Origin: Saxidomus purpurata
Taxonomy: Eukaryota > Mollusca > Bivalvia > Venerida > Veneridae
Assembly: GCA_022818135.1 (NCBI GenBank)
Contig: JAFMSR010000010.1
Location: forward strand, 30,070,746 to 30,134,745
DNA: 64,000 nucleotides
Reading direction: 5' to 3'
Part shown: one piece after another, positions 35,481 through 48,245 of the stretch
Layout of the letters: each line of letters starts with the position of its first letter
Position numbering within the stretch: position 1 is the first letter of the stretch
Notes under the pieces: model-generated
The model's database searches: none
What the model was told of the DNA's origin: nothing
The model's input: the letters and a program-made list of their open reading frames with translations, nothing else
Translations under genes and position numbers: made by a program

Positions 35481-35602
35481 TCACAAATGAATTGTTTTGC
35501 TATCACTCAATTTCTGTAGGCACTGTACAAATTTCCAATACACATCTGTCATGTCTGCCGGCACGGAGTAATATGATGACCCTTCACTCACAAAATGTAG
35601 TC
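35481..35602 (-). CDS. Candidate terminal exon of an unidentified minus-strand gene
   Basis: Strong acceptor TTTGTCTTCTTCAG, then a frame of 39 residues ending in TGA, with 'SYYSVPADMTDVYWKFVQCL' near its end. Composition is protein-like. It needs one base from the preceding exon; the other two frames close quickly. A polyadenylation signal lies downstream. I cannot assign a family. Confidence 0.5.
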
Positions 35603-36174
35603 CTGAAGAAGACAAATAAAATAACTGTTAAAGTAGTGAGAAATGGCCAAATATTTACAAAACAACAATAAATACAACTTACATTTCACCAAGCCATCCA
35701 CAGACAGCTCTAAAATGGAGACTTGAAATTTTCAAAGAAGAACTTCAAAGGGTTCAACGACCCGCAGGTACTAATGTTGACCGGTGCGACACCACAACCA
35801 ATTATCTATACCGAGTTTGTACATAATAAATAGTATTTTGTGATCAAGTTTCTTCAACATGATTAAATGAACAAGAGCTTCAGATGACAGTACACTCAAC
35901 GATTCAAAACACTTTAAAAACATTTCTATCATAAAGGCTTAAAACTGTAACTAGATGCCAATGTGCAACATGTCGAGCCGCCAGCTGTCAAAAGGGCTAA
36001 CTCCTAACAAAGAAGAGATAGGTAAAAATACACCTAAATATCGGATGTAACATGCATGTTGTACCACAGAAAAGTGGTCTCGATTTTACTTTATAGCAAG
36101 TAATAAAAAAGTTACAATATAAGCTATTTATAGTAACAACAAAGGGAAGTATTTCTAAAAAACAAGGGTCACTC

Positions 36175-36625
36175 ATGGTGGTGTACATTTGTGCCAAGTT
36201 ACATCAAAATCCCTCAATGCATGAAGAAGAAATGCTCCGGAAAAGATATTCTTGAACTTGACCTTTAACCTCTAAGTGTGACATTGACCTTAGACCTAGG
36301 GACCTGGTTCTTCTGCATGACACTCCGTCTCTTGGTGGTGAACATTTGTGCAAAGTAACATCAAAATTCCTCCATGCATGAAGAAAAAATGGTCCGGATA
36401 AAGTCATTCTTGAATTATTCTTGCATCTGACCTTTGGGCTCTAAGTGTGACCTTGACCTCGGCACTAGGGACCTGGGTCTTGCGCATGACACTCTATCTC
36501 ATGATGATGAACATTTGTACCAAGTTACATCAAAATCCCTCCATGCATGAAGTAGATATGCTCCGGACAAAGTCATTCTTGAATTTGACCTTTAATCTCC
36601 AAGTGTGACCTTGACCTTAGACTGA
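36175..36625 (-). repeat. Tandem repeat related to the 'GCCCCC' family
   Basis: About three ~145-bp monomers with 'AACATTTGTGC', 'CAAGTTACATCAAAATCCCT', 'CATGCATGAAG', 'GCTCCGGA' and 'GTGACCTTGACC'. The monomer is a diverged sister of that in 27895-28770. No end hairpins found. Confidence 0.65.
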
Positions 36626-36739
36626 ATATTATTTACTGACCAAAGTAAATTTTAATTTGCAGACATCTATCTATGAAATAGTCTACAATTTGTTGTTAGA
36701 TAAATACCGGTAGTATCTCTTACAAATAAAATTTGAAAG

Positions 36740-36878
36740 ATGAGCATTTTTCTGACTCCAACCTGGTGACCAAGTCTGCTACAACAGGTAGAGAGGAAAT
36801 GATACAATCTTCCAAATCCACAAACATGTCTTTATACTTGCTCAAGAGCTGCATCTACATGTACTTCCAAGGCCTCCC
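36740..36878 (-). CDS. Ambiguous candidate exon(s), minus strand
   Basis: Two overlapping readings. (1) A 41-bp exon 36838-36878 with a strong acceptor (ATTTTTTGCAG) and donor GTATAA, coding EALEVHVDAALEQ. (2) A longer exon beginning near 36860 in another frame, containing 'YKDMFVDLEDCIISSLPVVA', but with weaker splice sites. Both cannot be right; either might belong to the gene ending at 35481. Confidence 0.3.
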
Positions 36879-37343
36879 CTGCAAAAAATTATCAAAACAT
36901 TTGGCTACACTGGCTGGCTACACAAATTCAAATACCTTATTTAACCAATATCTAGTACAGAAACAGTACAGGATACAATTTTTCATCCTGAATAATATTA
37001 CTCAGATATAATGTCACAGGATGAGGAACTAGAAATATAAAATTGTGTCTGATTATAGCTGTAAGAATGGAGAAAATAATGTCTGTATCAGTTTGTAGAA
37101 GGCAGTTTACTATGTTATAGAATATAAATAAAATACTTAAAACAAAAAATCGTTGTTATGTGAAATAGTCTTTTATAAGTCATTTAGGAAACTGTCTTAA
37201 AAGTCTCTGTGAGGCCCATTTAAAAAAGGAGTTACTGAGGGAATGAAATTAGGAAATTAAATGGGACTTACCTAGTAAGGTGAAGCTTATATAAAATTTC
37301 ATCGACAACAATCTCCTTAAGGGCTCACACAATGTCAACTCAC

Positions 37344-37421
37344 ACTTGGCACATTACTTCTTATTTTGAACTTCAATACTGCTGTAGTCTGTGAAGTGTT
37401 ACAAAGGAGGTGTGAACTGTC
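37344..37421 (-). CDS. Candidate internal exon, unidentified minus-strand gene
   Basis: A 78-bp exon of 26 codons, phase 0 at both ends, between a strong acceptor (TTATCTCTGCAG) and a consensus donor (AGT|GTGAGT). The peptide includes CNTSQTTAVLKFKIRSNVPS, suggestive of beta-strands. No family recognised. Confidence 0.5.
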
Positions 37422-38036
37422 CTGCAGAGATAAAGATAATACAATGTATTTTACTAGAGAGTGATAACACTGGTTTAGTACAAGAACGTCCCACTACCAG
37501 AATAACTCAGTCCAGCACGGCCCATTTTTAAGCCCAGAATGGCCAACTTCTAAATACAGTAAACTCTGCTTGTAATGATATTCAGTGGACCGTAGAATTT
37601 ATATTGCTAATATCTTATATCCAAGTCAACCTCTGGAATCGGCCGAAATTGAAAGTAGAGTTAGCATGCTTCATTAAAAAGGTGCACAACTTATGATATA
37701 GAACAAGTTCTGTATACAAATCATTTACATATTTCACACACATACTAAAGTAAAAGGTGGAATCTGTTTCTTTTACCTAAGTTTGGAAATATCGGACAAA
37801 GCTTAACTACACTACATGTACCTCCAAATAGAATCCATCCCCACCAGCCAATGGATTCAGGTGCTATTCCAACACAACACTTCTTACACACATATCAGCA
37901 CTGAATATCTGAGATATATAGACAATTGAGATAATTTGTTCAAACATGATAATTGGCAATAGCTCTTTTAATCTTAAATAAACTTACTACTTGAGACACT
38001 GCGACAGACAAAACTACTGATCCTTGAATTTGACTA

Positions 38037-38420
38037 TGGCAAGAACTGCTACCTGTACTTCCTGGCTTGATTCAACACTTTAGAAGCAAGGACTGTTTAT
38101 GCAAGAAAAATTGTAAAAATTCTACTCAGAACAGAAGGAATCTGTGTTTCCGAGACAAAACTTTACTGGTTAAGAGCATTTTAACACCAATTTATGCCAT
38201 TAATGAGTATCAAAATGCAAAACTGTATTAAATCCCTTTGGTCGCTTGACCTTGTACTCACACACATTGTTTTATTGCTTCTGTTAGTCTGTTTCAAGCT
38301 TGGGTTTACCCAACAGGCTTTCAAGTTCAGTCAAAGTCAAGTAGCCAGTAGCCAATGCCTTGCAAGGAAGAGGTAAAGGTAATAGAGGTAAAAGTGTTAG
38401 AAATTCAAGGTTTTATTAAT
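38037..38420. repeat. Inverted arm, left of the 1.18-kb array
   Basis: Reverse complement of 43437-43830. Shared landmarks: 'AAGAACTGCTACCTGTA', 'GGCTTGATTCA', 'GGAATCTGTGTTTCC', 'AATTTATGCCATTAATG', 'GGCTTTCAAGTTCAGTCAAA' and 'GGTAATAGAGGTAA'. Arms are about 385-395 bp with scattered differences. Confidence 0.8.
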
Positions 38421-38689
38421 ATATTTGGTTATATATTTATTAACATACCAACATTATTTAACAAAATTAATGCATAAAAACCATCCAGTGTTAAGACCTA
38501 CTTACTGGCTACATTGTACAAATGAAATACGTAAAATTCTGAACTGATATTGAAGTAAATGGAACGGTTCTGAGTACAAATACATAAAATGCCTTCTTTT
38601 AAACATCTTTTTAGAAGGAATAACTACTTTCAAGCATAAATGAAATCCTTTCTTTAACAAAACACTTTGTTTAAATGATTGCCCTAATC

Positions 38690-41600
38690 AGGTTTTAGGT
38701 CAGTCCTTATAATGAAACAAACTTGCAGCTTAACAGAATTTTTTGTCAAAAATGATTGGCCAAAATGGTACTTAAAGGAAATTTATCTTAACTAAGGTTT
38801 TGTCTTGACAGAAATTTTTGTCAAAAATACTTGGCCAAAACAGTCCTCTAAATGATCCTACTGGTTAATGTGAAGCTTTTGTTAAAAATGATTTGCCTAA
38901 AATTGTCCTAACAGGAGTATTCATATGGCATAAATGCTTTAGTTTCTGAAACAATTAAATTATCTTGCCATTTGACTATTATATATATAATCTCAACCAC
39001 TTGCTTTCTCTCTTCAAAGCACTAAGATACTGGAAAATGACTATACTGGACAGCCTACTGGGTATATCTCAGTTTAAAACCTGTTACCAAGATATTCAAT
39101 TTGTGCCTAACCTAGGAAGCCTGCTCGGCATAGCCAACTTGAAGACAGACTTACCATAAAGCACATTCAGATGGAGTATTTAGGGGATGACAAAAAAACT
39201 AGCAAAAGCAAGGATCGAGATTACAGACCTACAAATATCTCTACATTTCTTTTAAAAATTTACAAAAGATCAAAACATTTGTACACTGACTGACCTAAAA
39301 ACCATCATATTATTTTTGTGCACACAGTTTATAAGATGCTAACCACTAGCTATCTTTCTCTAAGGCACTTAACTTGTGCCTAACCCAAAAAGCTTGCTAG
39401 TTTTGGATTTTCTAATATTTGTACAAAAAGGCACAAATAAAATATTAACATTTCAAATTTTGTTGCTAATCAAAGCTGAAGATGAATAATTTTCAATGAT
39501 GACAAACCAAAGGCCAATTAAGGCTCATGTACACAAAAGCCATTACTGGTTACATAGTATGATTTTGTTGAAAATGATTGGAATAAACTGTCCCTAAAAT
39601 GAATTATATTCCTTACAGGATCTTTTTGTAAAAAAATGATTTGGCCTTATTATGAACTTTTAAACTACAAGAAGTCTTTGTCATAAACAATGAGTCAGAA
39701 CAGTCCCTTAAAATGAACCTTATACCCTATGAGAAGTTTTTGTCAAAAATACGTTGTGTGAACAATCCTTACAATGAAATTAAGGGGATGTAAAGGCTTT
39801 ATCATTTGTGATGAGAATGTCAAAAATATCTTAATATTAAATCCTTTTTTATGAAAACACTTTGTTAATCAGGTTTTAGGTCAGTCCTTATAATGAAACA
39901 AACTTGCAGCTTAACAGAATTTTTTGTCAAAAATGATTGGCCAAAATGGTACTTAAAGGAAATTTATCTTAACTAAGGTTTTGTCTTGAAAGAAATTTTT
40001 GTCAAAAATACTTGGCCAAAACAGTCCTCTAAATGATCCTACTGGTTAATGTGAAGCTTTTGTTAAAAATGATTTGCCTAAAATTGTCCTAACAGTGGTA
40101 TTCAAATGGCATAAATGCTTTAGTTTCTGAAACAATTAAATTATCTTGCCATTTGACTATTATATATATAATCTCAACCACTTGCTTTCTCTCTTCAAAG
40201 CACTAAGATACTGGAAAATGACTATACTGGACAGCCTACTGGGTATATCTCAGTTTAAAACCTGTTACCAAGATATTAAATTTGTGCCTAACCTAGGAAG
40301 CCTGCTTGGCATAGCCAACTTGAAGACAGACTTACCATAAAGCACATTCAGATGGAGTATTTAGGGGATGACAAAAAAACTAGCAAAAGCAAGGATCGAG
40401 ATTACAGACCTACAAATATCTCTACATTTCTTTTAAAAATTTACAAAAGATCAAAACATTTGTACACTGACTGACCTAAAAACCATCATATTATTATTTT
40501 TGTGCACACAGTTTATAAGATGCTAACCACTAGCTATCTTTCTCTAAGGCACTTAACTTGTGCCTAACCCAAAAAGCTTGCTAGTTTTGGATTTTCTAAT
40601 ATTTGTACAAAAAGGCACCAATAAAATATTAACATTTCAAATTTTGTTGCTAATCAAAGCTGAAGATGAATAATTTTCAATGATGACAAACCAAAGGCCA
40701 ATTAAGGCTCATGTACACAAAAGCCATTACTGGTTACATAGTATGATTTTGTTGAAAATGATTGGAATAAACTGTCCTTAAAATGAATTATATTCCTTAC
40801 AGGATCTTTTTGTAAAAAAATGATTTGGCCTTATTATGAACTTTTAAACTACAAGAAGTCTTTGTCATAAACAATGAGTCAGAACAGTCCCTTAAAATGA
40901 ACCTTATACCCTATGAGAAGTTTTTGTCAAAAATACGTTGTGTGAACAATCCTTACAATGAAATTAAGGGGATGTAAAGGCTTTATCATTTGTGATGAGA
41001 ATGTCAAAAATATCTTAATATTAAATCCTTTTTTATGAAAACACTTTGTTAATCAGGTTTTAGGTCAGTCCTTATAATGAAACAAACTTGCAGCTTAACA
41101 GAATTTTTTGTCAAAAATGATTGGCCAAAATGGTACTTAAAGGAAATTTATCTTAACTAAGGTTTTGTCTTGACAGAAATTTTTGTCAAAAATACTTGGC
41201 CAAAACAGTCCTCTAAATGATCCTACTGGTTAATGTGAAGCTTTTGTTAAAAATGATTTGCCTAAAATTGTCCTAACAGTTGTATTCAAATGGCATAAAT
41301 GCTTTAGTTTCTGAAACAATTAAATTATCTTGTCATTTGACTATTATATATATAATCTCAACCACTTGCTTTCTCTCTTCAAAGCACTAAGATACTGGAA
41401 AATGACTATACTGGACAGCCTACTGGGTATATCTCAGTTTAAAACCTGTTACCAAGATATTAAATTTGTGCCTAACCTAGGAAGCCTGCTTGGCATAGCC
41501 AACTTGAAGACAGACTTACCATAAAGCACATTCAGATGGAGTATTTAGGGGATGACAAAAAAACTAGCAAAAGCAAGGATCGAGATTACAGACCTACAAA

Positions 41601-43330
41601 TATCTCTACATTTCTTTTAAAAATTTACAAAAGATCAAAACATTTGTACACTGACTGACCTAAAAACCATCATATTATTATTTGTGTGCACACAGTTTTT
41701 AAGATGCTAACCACTAGCTATCTTTCTCTAAGGCACCTAACTTGTGCCTAACCCAAAAAGCTTGCTAGTTTTGGATTTTCTAATATTTGTACAAAAAGGC
41801 ACAAATAAAATATTAACATTTCAAATTTTGTTGCTAATCAAAGCTGAAGATGAATAATTTTCAATGATGACAAACCAAAGGCCAATTAAGGCTCATGTAC
41901 ACAAAAGCCATTACTGGTTACATAGTATGATTTTGTTGAAAATGATTGGAATAAACTGTCCCTAAAATGAATTATATTCCTTACAGGATCTTTTTGTAAA
42001 AAATGATTTGGCCTTATTATGAACTTTTAAACTACAAGAAGTCTTTGTCATAAATAATGAGTCAGAATAGTCCCTTAAAATGAACCTTATACCCTATGAG
42101 AAGTTTTTGTCAAAAATACGTTGTGTGAACAATCCTTACAATGAAATTAAGGGCATGTAAAGGCTTTATCATTTGTGATGAGCATGTCAAAAATGTTTCA
42201 ATATTAAATCCTTTTTTATGAAAACACTTTGTTAATAAGGTTTTAGGTCAGTCCTTATAATGAAACAAACTTGCAGCTTAACAGAATTTTTTGTCAAAAA
42301 TGATTGACCAAAATGGTACTTAAAGGAAATTTATCTTAACTAAAGTTTTGTCTTGACAGAAATTTTTGTCTTAAATACTTGGCCAAAACAGTCCTCTAAA
42401 TGATCCTACTGGTTAATGTGAAGCTTTTGTTAAACATGATTTGCCTAAAATTGTCCTAACAGGAGTATTCAAATGGCATAAATGCTTTAGTTTCTGAAAC
42501 AATTAAATTATCTTGCCATTTGACTATTATATATTATAATCTCAACCACTTGCTTTTCTCTCTTCCAAGCACTAAGATACTGGAAAATGACTATACTGGA
42601 CAGCCTACTGGGTATATCTCAGTTTAAAACCTGTTACCAAGATATTCAATTTGTGCCTAAACTAGGAAGCCTGCTTTGCATAGCCAACTTGAAGACAGAC
42701 TTACCATAAAGCACATTCAGATGGAGTATTCAGGGGATGACAACAAAAAAAAACTAGCAAAAGCAAGGATCGAGATTACAGACCTACAAATATCTCTACA
42801 TTTTCTTTTAAAAATTTACAAAAGATCAAAACATTTGTACACTGACTGACCTAAAAACCATCACATTATTTTTGTGCACACAGTTTATAAGATGCTAACC
42901 ACTAGCTATCTTTCTCTAAAGCACTTAACTTGTGCCTAACCCAAAAAGCTTGCTAGTTTTAGATTTTCTAATATTTGTACAAAAAGGCACAAATAAAATT
43001 TTAACATATTTAAGTTTTGTTGTTTAACAAAGTTGAAGATGAATAATTTTCAATGATGAGAAACCAAAGGCCAACTAAGGCTCATGTACACAAAAGCCAT
43101 TACTGGTTACGTAGTATGCTTTTGTTAAAAATGATGGGCATAAACTGTCCTTTAAATGAACTTTCTTCCATACAGGATCTTTTGTAAATAATGACTTTCA
43201 TTTAATATGAATCTTATATCAAAAAGGATGTTTTATAAAGAAAATTGGTCAGAACAGTCCCTAAAATGAACCTTATGAAAAATTAATGTCAAAATGATTT
43301 GCCTAAACAATCCTTAAAATGACCCTATTA
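38690..43330 (+). repeat. Higher-order tandem array, four ~1.18-kb units
   Basis: Units start with AGGTTTTAGGTCAGTCCTTA near 38690, 39871, 41055 and 42238 (spacings 1181, 1184, 1183). The first three are nearly identical; the fourth is more diverged and fades after about 43.2 kb. Each unit contains diverged subrepeats of about 65 bp built on 'TTGTCAAAAATGATTGGCC' and 'CAGTCCTTAAAATGAAC', plus a 33-bp motif twice ('AGCCTACTGGGTATATCTCA', 'AGCCTGCTCGGCATAGCCAA'). A 64-codon frame recurs in units 1-3 but lacks an ATG and is shifted in unit 4, so it is not called as a gene. Confidence 0.92.
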
Positions 43331-43436
43331 CCCTATGAGAAATGAGAGGTTTAATCAGTTCTTAAATTAACCTACTGTCTTATGGTCAAAAATGATAAGT
43401 CTTAACAGCAATTCTAAGAAACTCATTAATATAAAG

Positions 43437-43830
43437 ACTGCTATGGCACCATAAAACCTCGAGTTTATAACACTGTTACCTCTATTACCTCAACCACTTC
43501 CTTCCAAGGCATTGGACACTAATTACTTGACTTTGACTGAACTTGAAAGCCTGCCGGGTATACCCCAGCTTGAAACACACTAACAGAAACAATAAAACCA
43601 AGTGTGCAAGTATAAGGTCAAGAAACAAAAGGGATTTACATGCAATTTTGCATCATGATACACATTAATGGCATAAATTGGTGTTAAGATGCTTTTAACC
43701 AGTAATATTCTGTCTTGGAAACACAGATTCCTTCTTTTCTCAGTAGAATTTTTACACTTTCTTTCTGCCTAAACAGTCCTAGTTACTCAAGTGCTGAATC
43801 AAGCCAGCAAATACAGGTAGCAGTTCTTGA
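43437..43830. repeat. Inverted arm, right of the 1.18-kb array
   Basis: Reverse partner of 38037-38420. It includes 'CTGCCGGGTATACCCCAGCT', a diverged copy of the 33-bp motif inside the array units, so arms and array share ancestry. Confidence 0.8.
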
Positions 43831-44194
43831 CAGACCAACCCATGAAAACTAGGCTTAGGGCCCCAACAAAGAATCGCCTGAAATGTTTTGTCCATGAAAC
43901 CAAAAAGCTGACAAAAACAAATGCTGCCTTCATGGGACCACCCAGAATGCAAACAGAGAAAGACTTAAATGTGTAGTTGAAGTTTTTTTCAACAATAATT
44001 AAAACAAGTGGGCAGAGTAATACATGAAAAACCGGTATATAACCCTTTATCACATTTTTAGCCCTAAGTATGACCTTTACCATCAAAGTGATCTTAAACA
44101 CAACTTGATCTACTGATGAAACTGTTTCAGGTGTGCATTTTCTATGTGAAAATTGTAGTGCTTTTATTTTATTTATTGCTAATATCTTAAAACC

Positions 44195-44465
44195 TTAATT
44201 TAAATCTAATAAATGAATAAATAAATTAATTAATCAATTGATTAATTAATTTATATATTTCCATTATTTATTATTCATTTATAGTAGTTTTTATTTATTA
44301 TCTTAAAACCTTAATTTAAATCTAATTAATTAATTAATTAAATTAATTAATTAATTAAATTTCTTTATTTTTATTGTTTCTTATTCATTTATTTTATGTT
44401 TAATTATTAAATCTATTAATATTGATTTAATTAATTTTCATTATTTATTTATTTATCTATATAGT
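44195..44465. repeat. AT-rich low-complexity, (TTAA)n-like
   Basis: Runs of AATT/TTAA with a repeated 'ATCTTAAAACCTTAATTTAA' at 44185 and 44300. Simple-sequence expansion; no coding potential. Confidence 0.85.
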
Positions 44466-44785
44466 AATACAATTGTCACATAAAAGACACACAACTGCAA
44501 ACAGTTAATGTATGCAAACTAAAAAACAGCTATAAATGTTTTACAACCACCTTCACAGACATTAAAATTATAATCAAAAGGGATATATACATGTGAGTAA
44601 AAGCACATGTGAATGAAAACCACTTATAAACTAAGACCAGTTTTCAGGTCTTCCATAAATCATCCACGTTACCAGGGTTGACTGCCTATATCAATATGAA
44701 CAAACATCATACTCTACTGTTATTCAATGTTATTTCATCTGTTTTTTGTTTTCATTGTCAAATTAACTACAACTACACATTATAC

Positions 44786-44874
44786 CTGTAGCATTCTACA
44801 GTGCACATGTCCTCTATGGCTGTTTGCCGCCTCACAAGTAGTAAGTAACTACCAGAATGTCCGTTTAAGTTAAC
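44786..44874 (-). CDS. Candidate internal exon, unidentified minus-strand gene
   Basis: An 89-bp exon, phase 0 in and phase 2 out, acceptor CTATTTTCAG and donor CTACAG|GTATAA. The peptide of 29 complete codons contains NGHSGSYLLLVRRQTAIEDM and CTVECY. Only one frame is open across it. It looks like genuine coding sequence, but I cannot name the protein. Confidence 0.5.
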
Positions 44875-44987
44875 CTGAAAATAGAAATAAAGAGTATATA
44901 AAAGCATCCATAGGTGCTCCCTAAACCATGTGTTTCGAAAGTAACAGCACAATTTTGAAAAAATGAACATACTGGAGGGCGTTGTGT

Positions 44988-45030
44988 AAAACTTGAGCTA
45001 TCACTCGAAGTGATCAATACCCCGAGTTGC
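44988..45030 (-). repeat. Solo end of a pearl-like element
   Basis: 'GAGCTATCACTCGAAGTGAT' followed by 'CAATACCCC' has the terminal stem-loop plus CCCC layout of the 53.6-kb and 60.3-kb copies, with a different loop. No tandem core follows. Confidence 0.5.
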
Positions 45031-45859
45031 TTATGCGCTTGTCACAAAACAAAAGAAGTATAAGTGCAAAAGTACATGGAGTGACAAGTATGTTTTACTA
45101 AATATATTCAACACTGCTTGAATCTGCCATGAATATATGATAAAACATATATTTGCAATGTAAATTATTTAAAAAAAAAAAAAAAAAAAACTATACATAA
45201 TTTATGTTTATATACTAAATGTAACTTATAATGCACCACCTGCCTTTTTCTTTCTTTATTTAACATGGACCCTTTCAAAATCTGCCTGTTTATTTTTAGC
45301 TATGAAATCAGTGCACATAAGCTATCATGTCTTGGTTTTATGAAAATATTGGGTAGAAACTTTAAGGGCCTCATTTCTGTATAAATCAAATTTCTAAATT
45401 TTCTGTTGTTGCAGAATACAAAATTTATTATGTATCCATTGGTTCCTTAGTTATAGCACTAAACGGACCAACAACATTCTCACAAAGTAATACTTATGTG
45501 GCTATACTATTGCTCACTCCATTGTTCTTTTAGCCAAATAAAGAAATTTTAGTCACATAACAGACTGAATGAATAGAATTTACATTTTTGGTTTACATAA
45601 TTATCTTTTCTTGAAGTTTGTGCATTAATCAAAGTTCATGCCCTGGAGGTTTGACGAAGCAATTCATAGACTTGCGAAGCAATTCATAGACTTGCATCCA
45701 TGGATCAGTTTTATTTTGCATTCCAAATACTCGGAGGCGTCGAATGACAGCAACTTCAGGATTATTACAAATTATCTGACACGCATTTTTGTAATAAAGC
45801 GTATAGAACTCTTGGTTTATCAAGGTATACATGAATGCTCAAAAGAAGTTAAACTTCAG

Positions 45860-46235
45860 AACTTTTAAAGAAGTTTAAAAGACAAATTAGAAGCAGTACA
45901 GAAATGCTCAGCAAGATTCATTACTTCGAATTACAACTTTGACCCAGGAAGCATGACTGAAATTTAAGAAAAGTTAAAATTAGATTCTTTAAATGGAAGG
46001 TGGAAACAGAGTCGTCTTATTTTATTCTGCACGGCTTTCAATAACACTGCAAGGGTATCTGTTAATAATCTTGTTAAACCTAAAAGTGTTACAAAGAACA
46101 AACATTTCAACTTAATTTATGCTCAGACAGATGTTTTAAAATTTAGCTTCTTACCCAACACTATAAACAGAATTGAAAGTTACTACCGCATGGAATTATA
46201 CAGAATTACAGGAAATCAACTAATCCAGTGAATAC
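45860..46235 (+). pseudogene. Non-LTR retrotransposon 3' fragment (reverse transcriptase C-terminus)
   Basis: A broken frame reads 'LEAVQKCSARFITSNYNFDP' and then, past an in-frame stop, 'LNGRWKQSRLILFCTAFNN' and 'LKFSFLPNTINRIESYY'. The order 'VQ..AARF....Y......V..L....L..RR...RL...Y.....' followed by '.R..FFP.TI..WN.LP' is the typical end of LINE ORF2 proteins. It is 5'-truncated and inactive. A 22-bp direct repeat (about 45653-45697) and a 20-base poly-A run (45171-45190) lie upstream. Confidence 0.75.
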
Positions 46236-46606
46236 GTTTATCAAGGAATTCAGAAAAAGTGAATAGATAGTCCAACACTTGATGCAAAGGCGGTGAAATA
46301 ATGTTGGTAAGATGTCTCACCGTATTGAATCAAAATCAAGATCAAGAAGATCACAATTCCCTGGTAATACACTGAACTTTTTCCAACCCACGGATCCCTT
46401 CATAGTTTAAATTTAATGCATGCAACACTTTAATCAAGTTTAAAACAAAATAGGACCTAAGTTCAGTCATGAGTTTTGTAACTTAACACTTTGATATCCC
46501 TGAAGAATTTATTGAAGTTTTCAAATAAATCCCACAACCCTTTACAGAACTGATGTCTGAGTGTGACATTAATCCTAAAACATTTATAAATAAAGTGCAT
46601 ATTAAC

Positions 46607-46697
46607 CTTGTTCCTTTGAGTCCACATTAACAATATTTTGGTGTTCAGCTCCAACAGGTAAATCAAGTTTTCTGACATCTTCTCTCACTCTGTATGT
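46607..46697 (-). CDS. Candidate internal exon, unidentified minus-strand gene
   Basis: A 91-bp exon, phase 0 in and phase 1 out. Acceptor TTTATGCAG is good; donor CAAG|GTTAAT is weak. The 30-residue peptide starts TYRVREDVRKLDLPVGAEHQ and is hydrophilic and protein-like. No family recognised. Confidence 0.4.
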
Positions 46698-47699
46698 CTG
46701 CATAAAGAATTTAAATTTGTACAATTCAGTCTTCACCTCTTGACTCTGTTAGAAACTTTGAAGATTACTTTTAGCAGTAAACATTTGCAACAATTACTTG
46801 AGAATACATCTAACTTGTCGTCTTAATCCTCTTATATCAGTAAACTTTATAAATTAACCTCCAGGCTGTTACACATTATGTATTTTGTTGTCTGGATTCT
46901 GTACACGTATATACAATGGGTATTTCACACATTGTTGAAAAGATCAACTGGATGAACATAATACATGCACAGATTATGAACAACAAATTAAATATCACCT
47001 TTGAGCTATGACCTGATGTTCTTCTTCAGTTTTTACCATTGTTTTACAATATGCTAATTGTACATTCACAACTCAGTGCTCGAATTACACTTTACCATAC
47101 TGACCACAAGTCAATCTGTCTTTGCAATGAGTGTAGATCATGATCACTCTGCACACCAATGGCCTGTAGTACTACTGTGTGTTATGATAATTTTTAATAC
47201 TGACTTATTACGTTATAGTAACACTGTACAGTACAGTATAGAACTACCATAGATAGCTAGTTTTGATATAAAAATGTATGTCTTCTCCAACTTGTAACCA
47301 ATTATGTGAAAAATCAACTGACTGTAATGTGACCATGATATGTGCAACAAAGTTTGATCATGATCACTCATGTAAAGTTACAGGGTAAGGTTCAGAGATA
47401 AAAACTGAACTACAACAGTAAACTTTGAAATGGTAATAATGATGAAATATCAACTGATTGGGATCATTTTAAGGACATGCACAATTACACTTTATTCCCA
47501 TGCTTCTAATCAAGTTTTATCAATATCCACATAGTATCAATATCCTTCACAAGATTGTTTTTCGAATTTTTCCTGTAACTCTATAATTATACAGACAAGT
47601 AACCTTTGAGCTTGAATTGAAGAACATTGGCATAAGTCAACTAAACGATGCTTCAAAGTAATTACCTAACCTCTTGTCCATGTATTTTTGGAAGAGATG

Positions 47700-48245
47700 A
47701 TATTTAAAGTTTACATTGTATTAGTCAAAGTAATGACCCCAGACCCCTGAGCAGGACCACTTTTGACCACAAGAGCACAATTTTAATAATTTTCAAGAGG
47801 GCCACTACTCAAAATGTCATTCCAAACATCTAAGCTCTACATGTTAATTTTTCGATAATTCAAGGGCAATAATCCTGGAGTGCCTACGGCGATTTGTCTG
47901 GTTATCAAACTTGGCTGAGATATTATGCCGACAAACATTTTGATTAAGTTTGGTAAAAATCAGATGAAAACTGTTCGATTTAGAGAGCGGACAAGGTGAA
48001 TTTGGTCCATTTTGCATAAATCAAGGACCATAATCCAAATCAGCCTGCTTGGTTATCGAACTTGGCCAAGATATTATGCTGACAAACATTTTTAGTAAGT
48101 TAGGTGAAGATCAGATGAAAACTGTTTCAACTTAGAGAGTGGACAAGGTGTATACACCACCTACCCACCCATCATCCCGTCAAGGGTAATCTGATAATAC
48201 ATAATTGAGCTACGTCTTTTGGGCGTATAAAAAGGATTTTTCCCA
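47700..48245 (+). repeat. Tandem-repeat element, 'GGTTATCAAACTTGGC' family
   Basis: Starts with a 'GACCCC...' segment and two ~140-bp monomers ('GGTTATCAAACTTGGC', 'GAGATATTATGCCGACAAAC', 'ATCAGATGAAAACTGTT', 'GAGAGCGGACAAGGTG'). It ends in CCACCTACCCACCCATC and 'TTTTGGGCGTATAAAA', an end of the GGGnGTATAA type. A related fragment is at 63740-63920. Confidence 0.7.

Noticed and set aside
35650..35720. A GTAAGT donor near 35680 (minus) behind 'VSILELSVDGLVK'.
   Set aside because: Joining it to the candidate terminal exon creates an in-frame TGA, so it cannot be the preceding coding exon.
37795..37865. A minus-strand frame with 'CCVGIAPESIGWWGWILFG' before a GT.
   Set aside because: The acceptor has no pyrimidine tract, there is an upstream in-frame stop, and phases do not fit the next candidate exon.
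38965..41524. The same 64-codon frame in three array units (containing DSLLGIS and GSLLGIAN motifs).
   Set aside because: It starts at TTG, not ATG, recurs only because the unit is duplicated, and is frameshifted in unit 4. There is no sign of selection on the protein.
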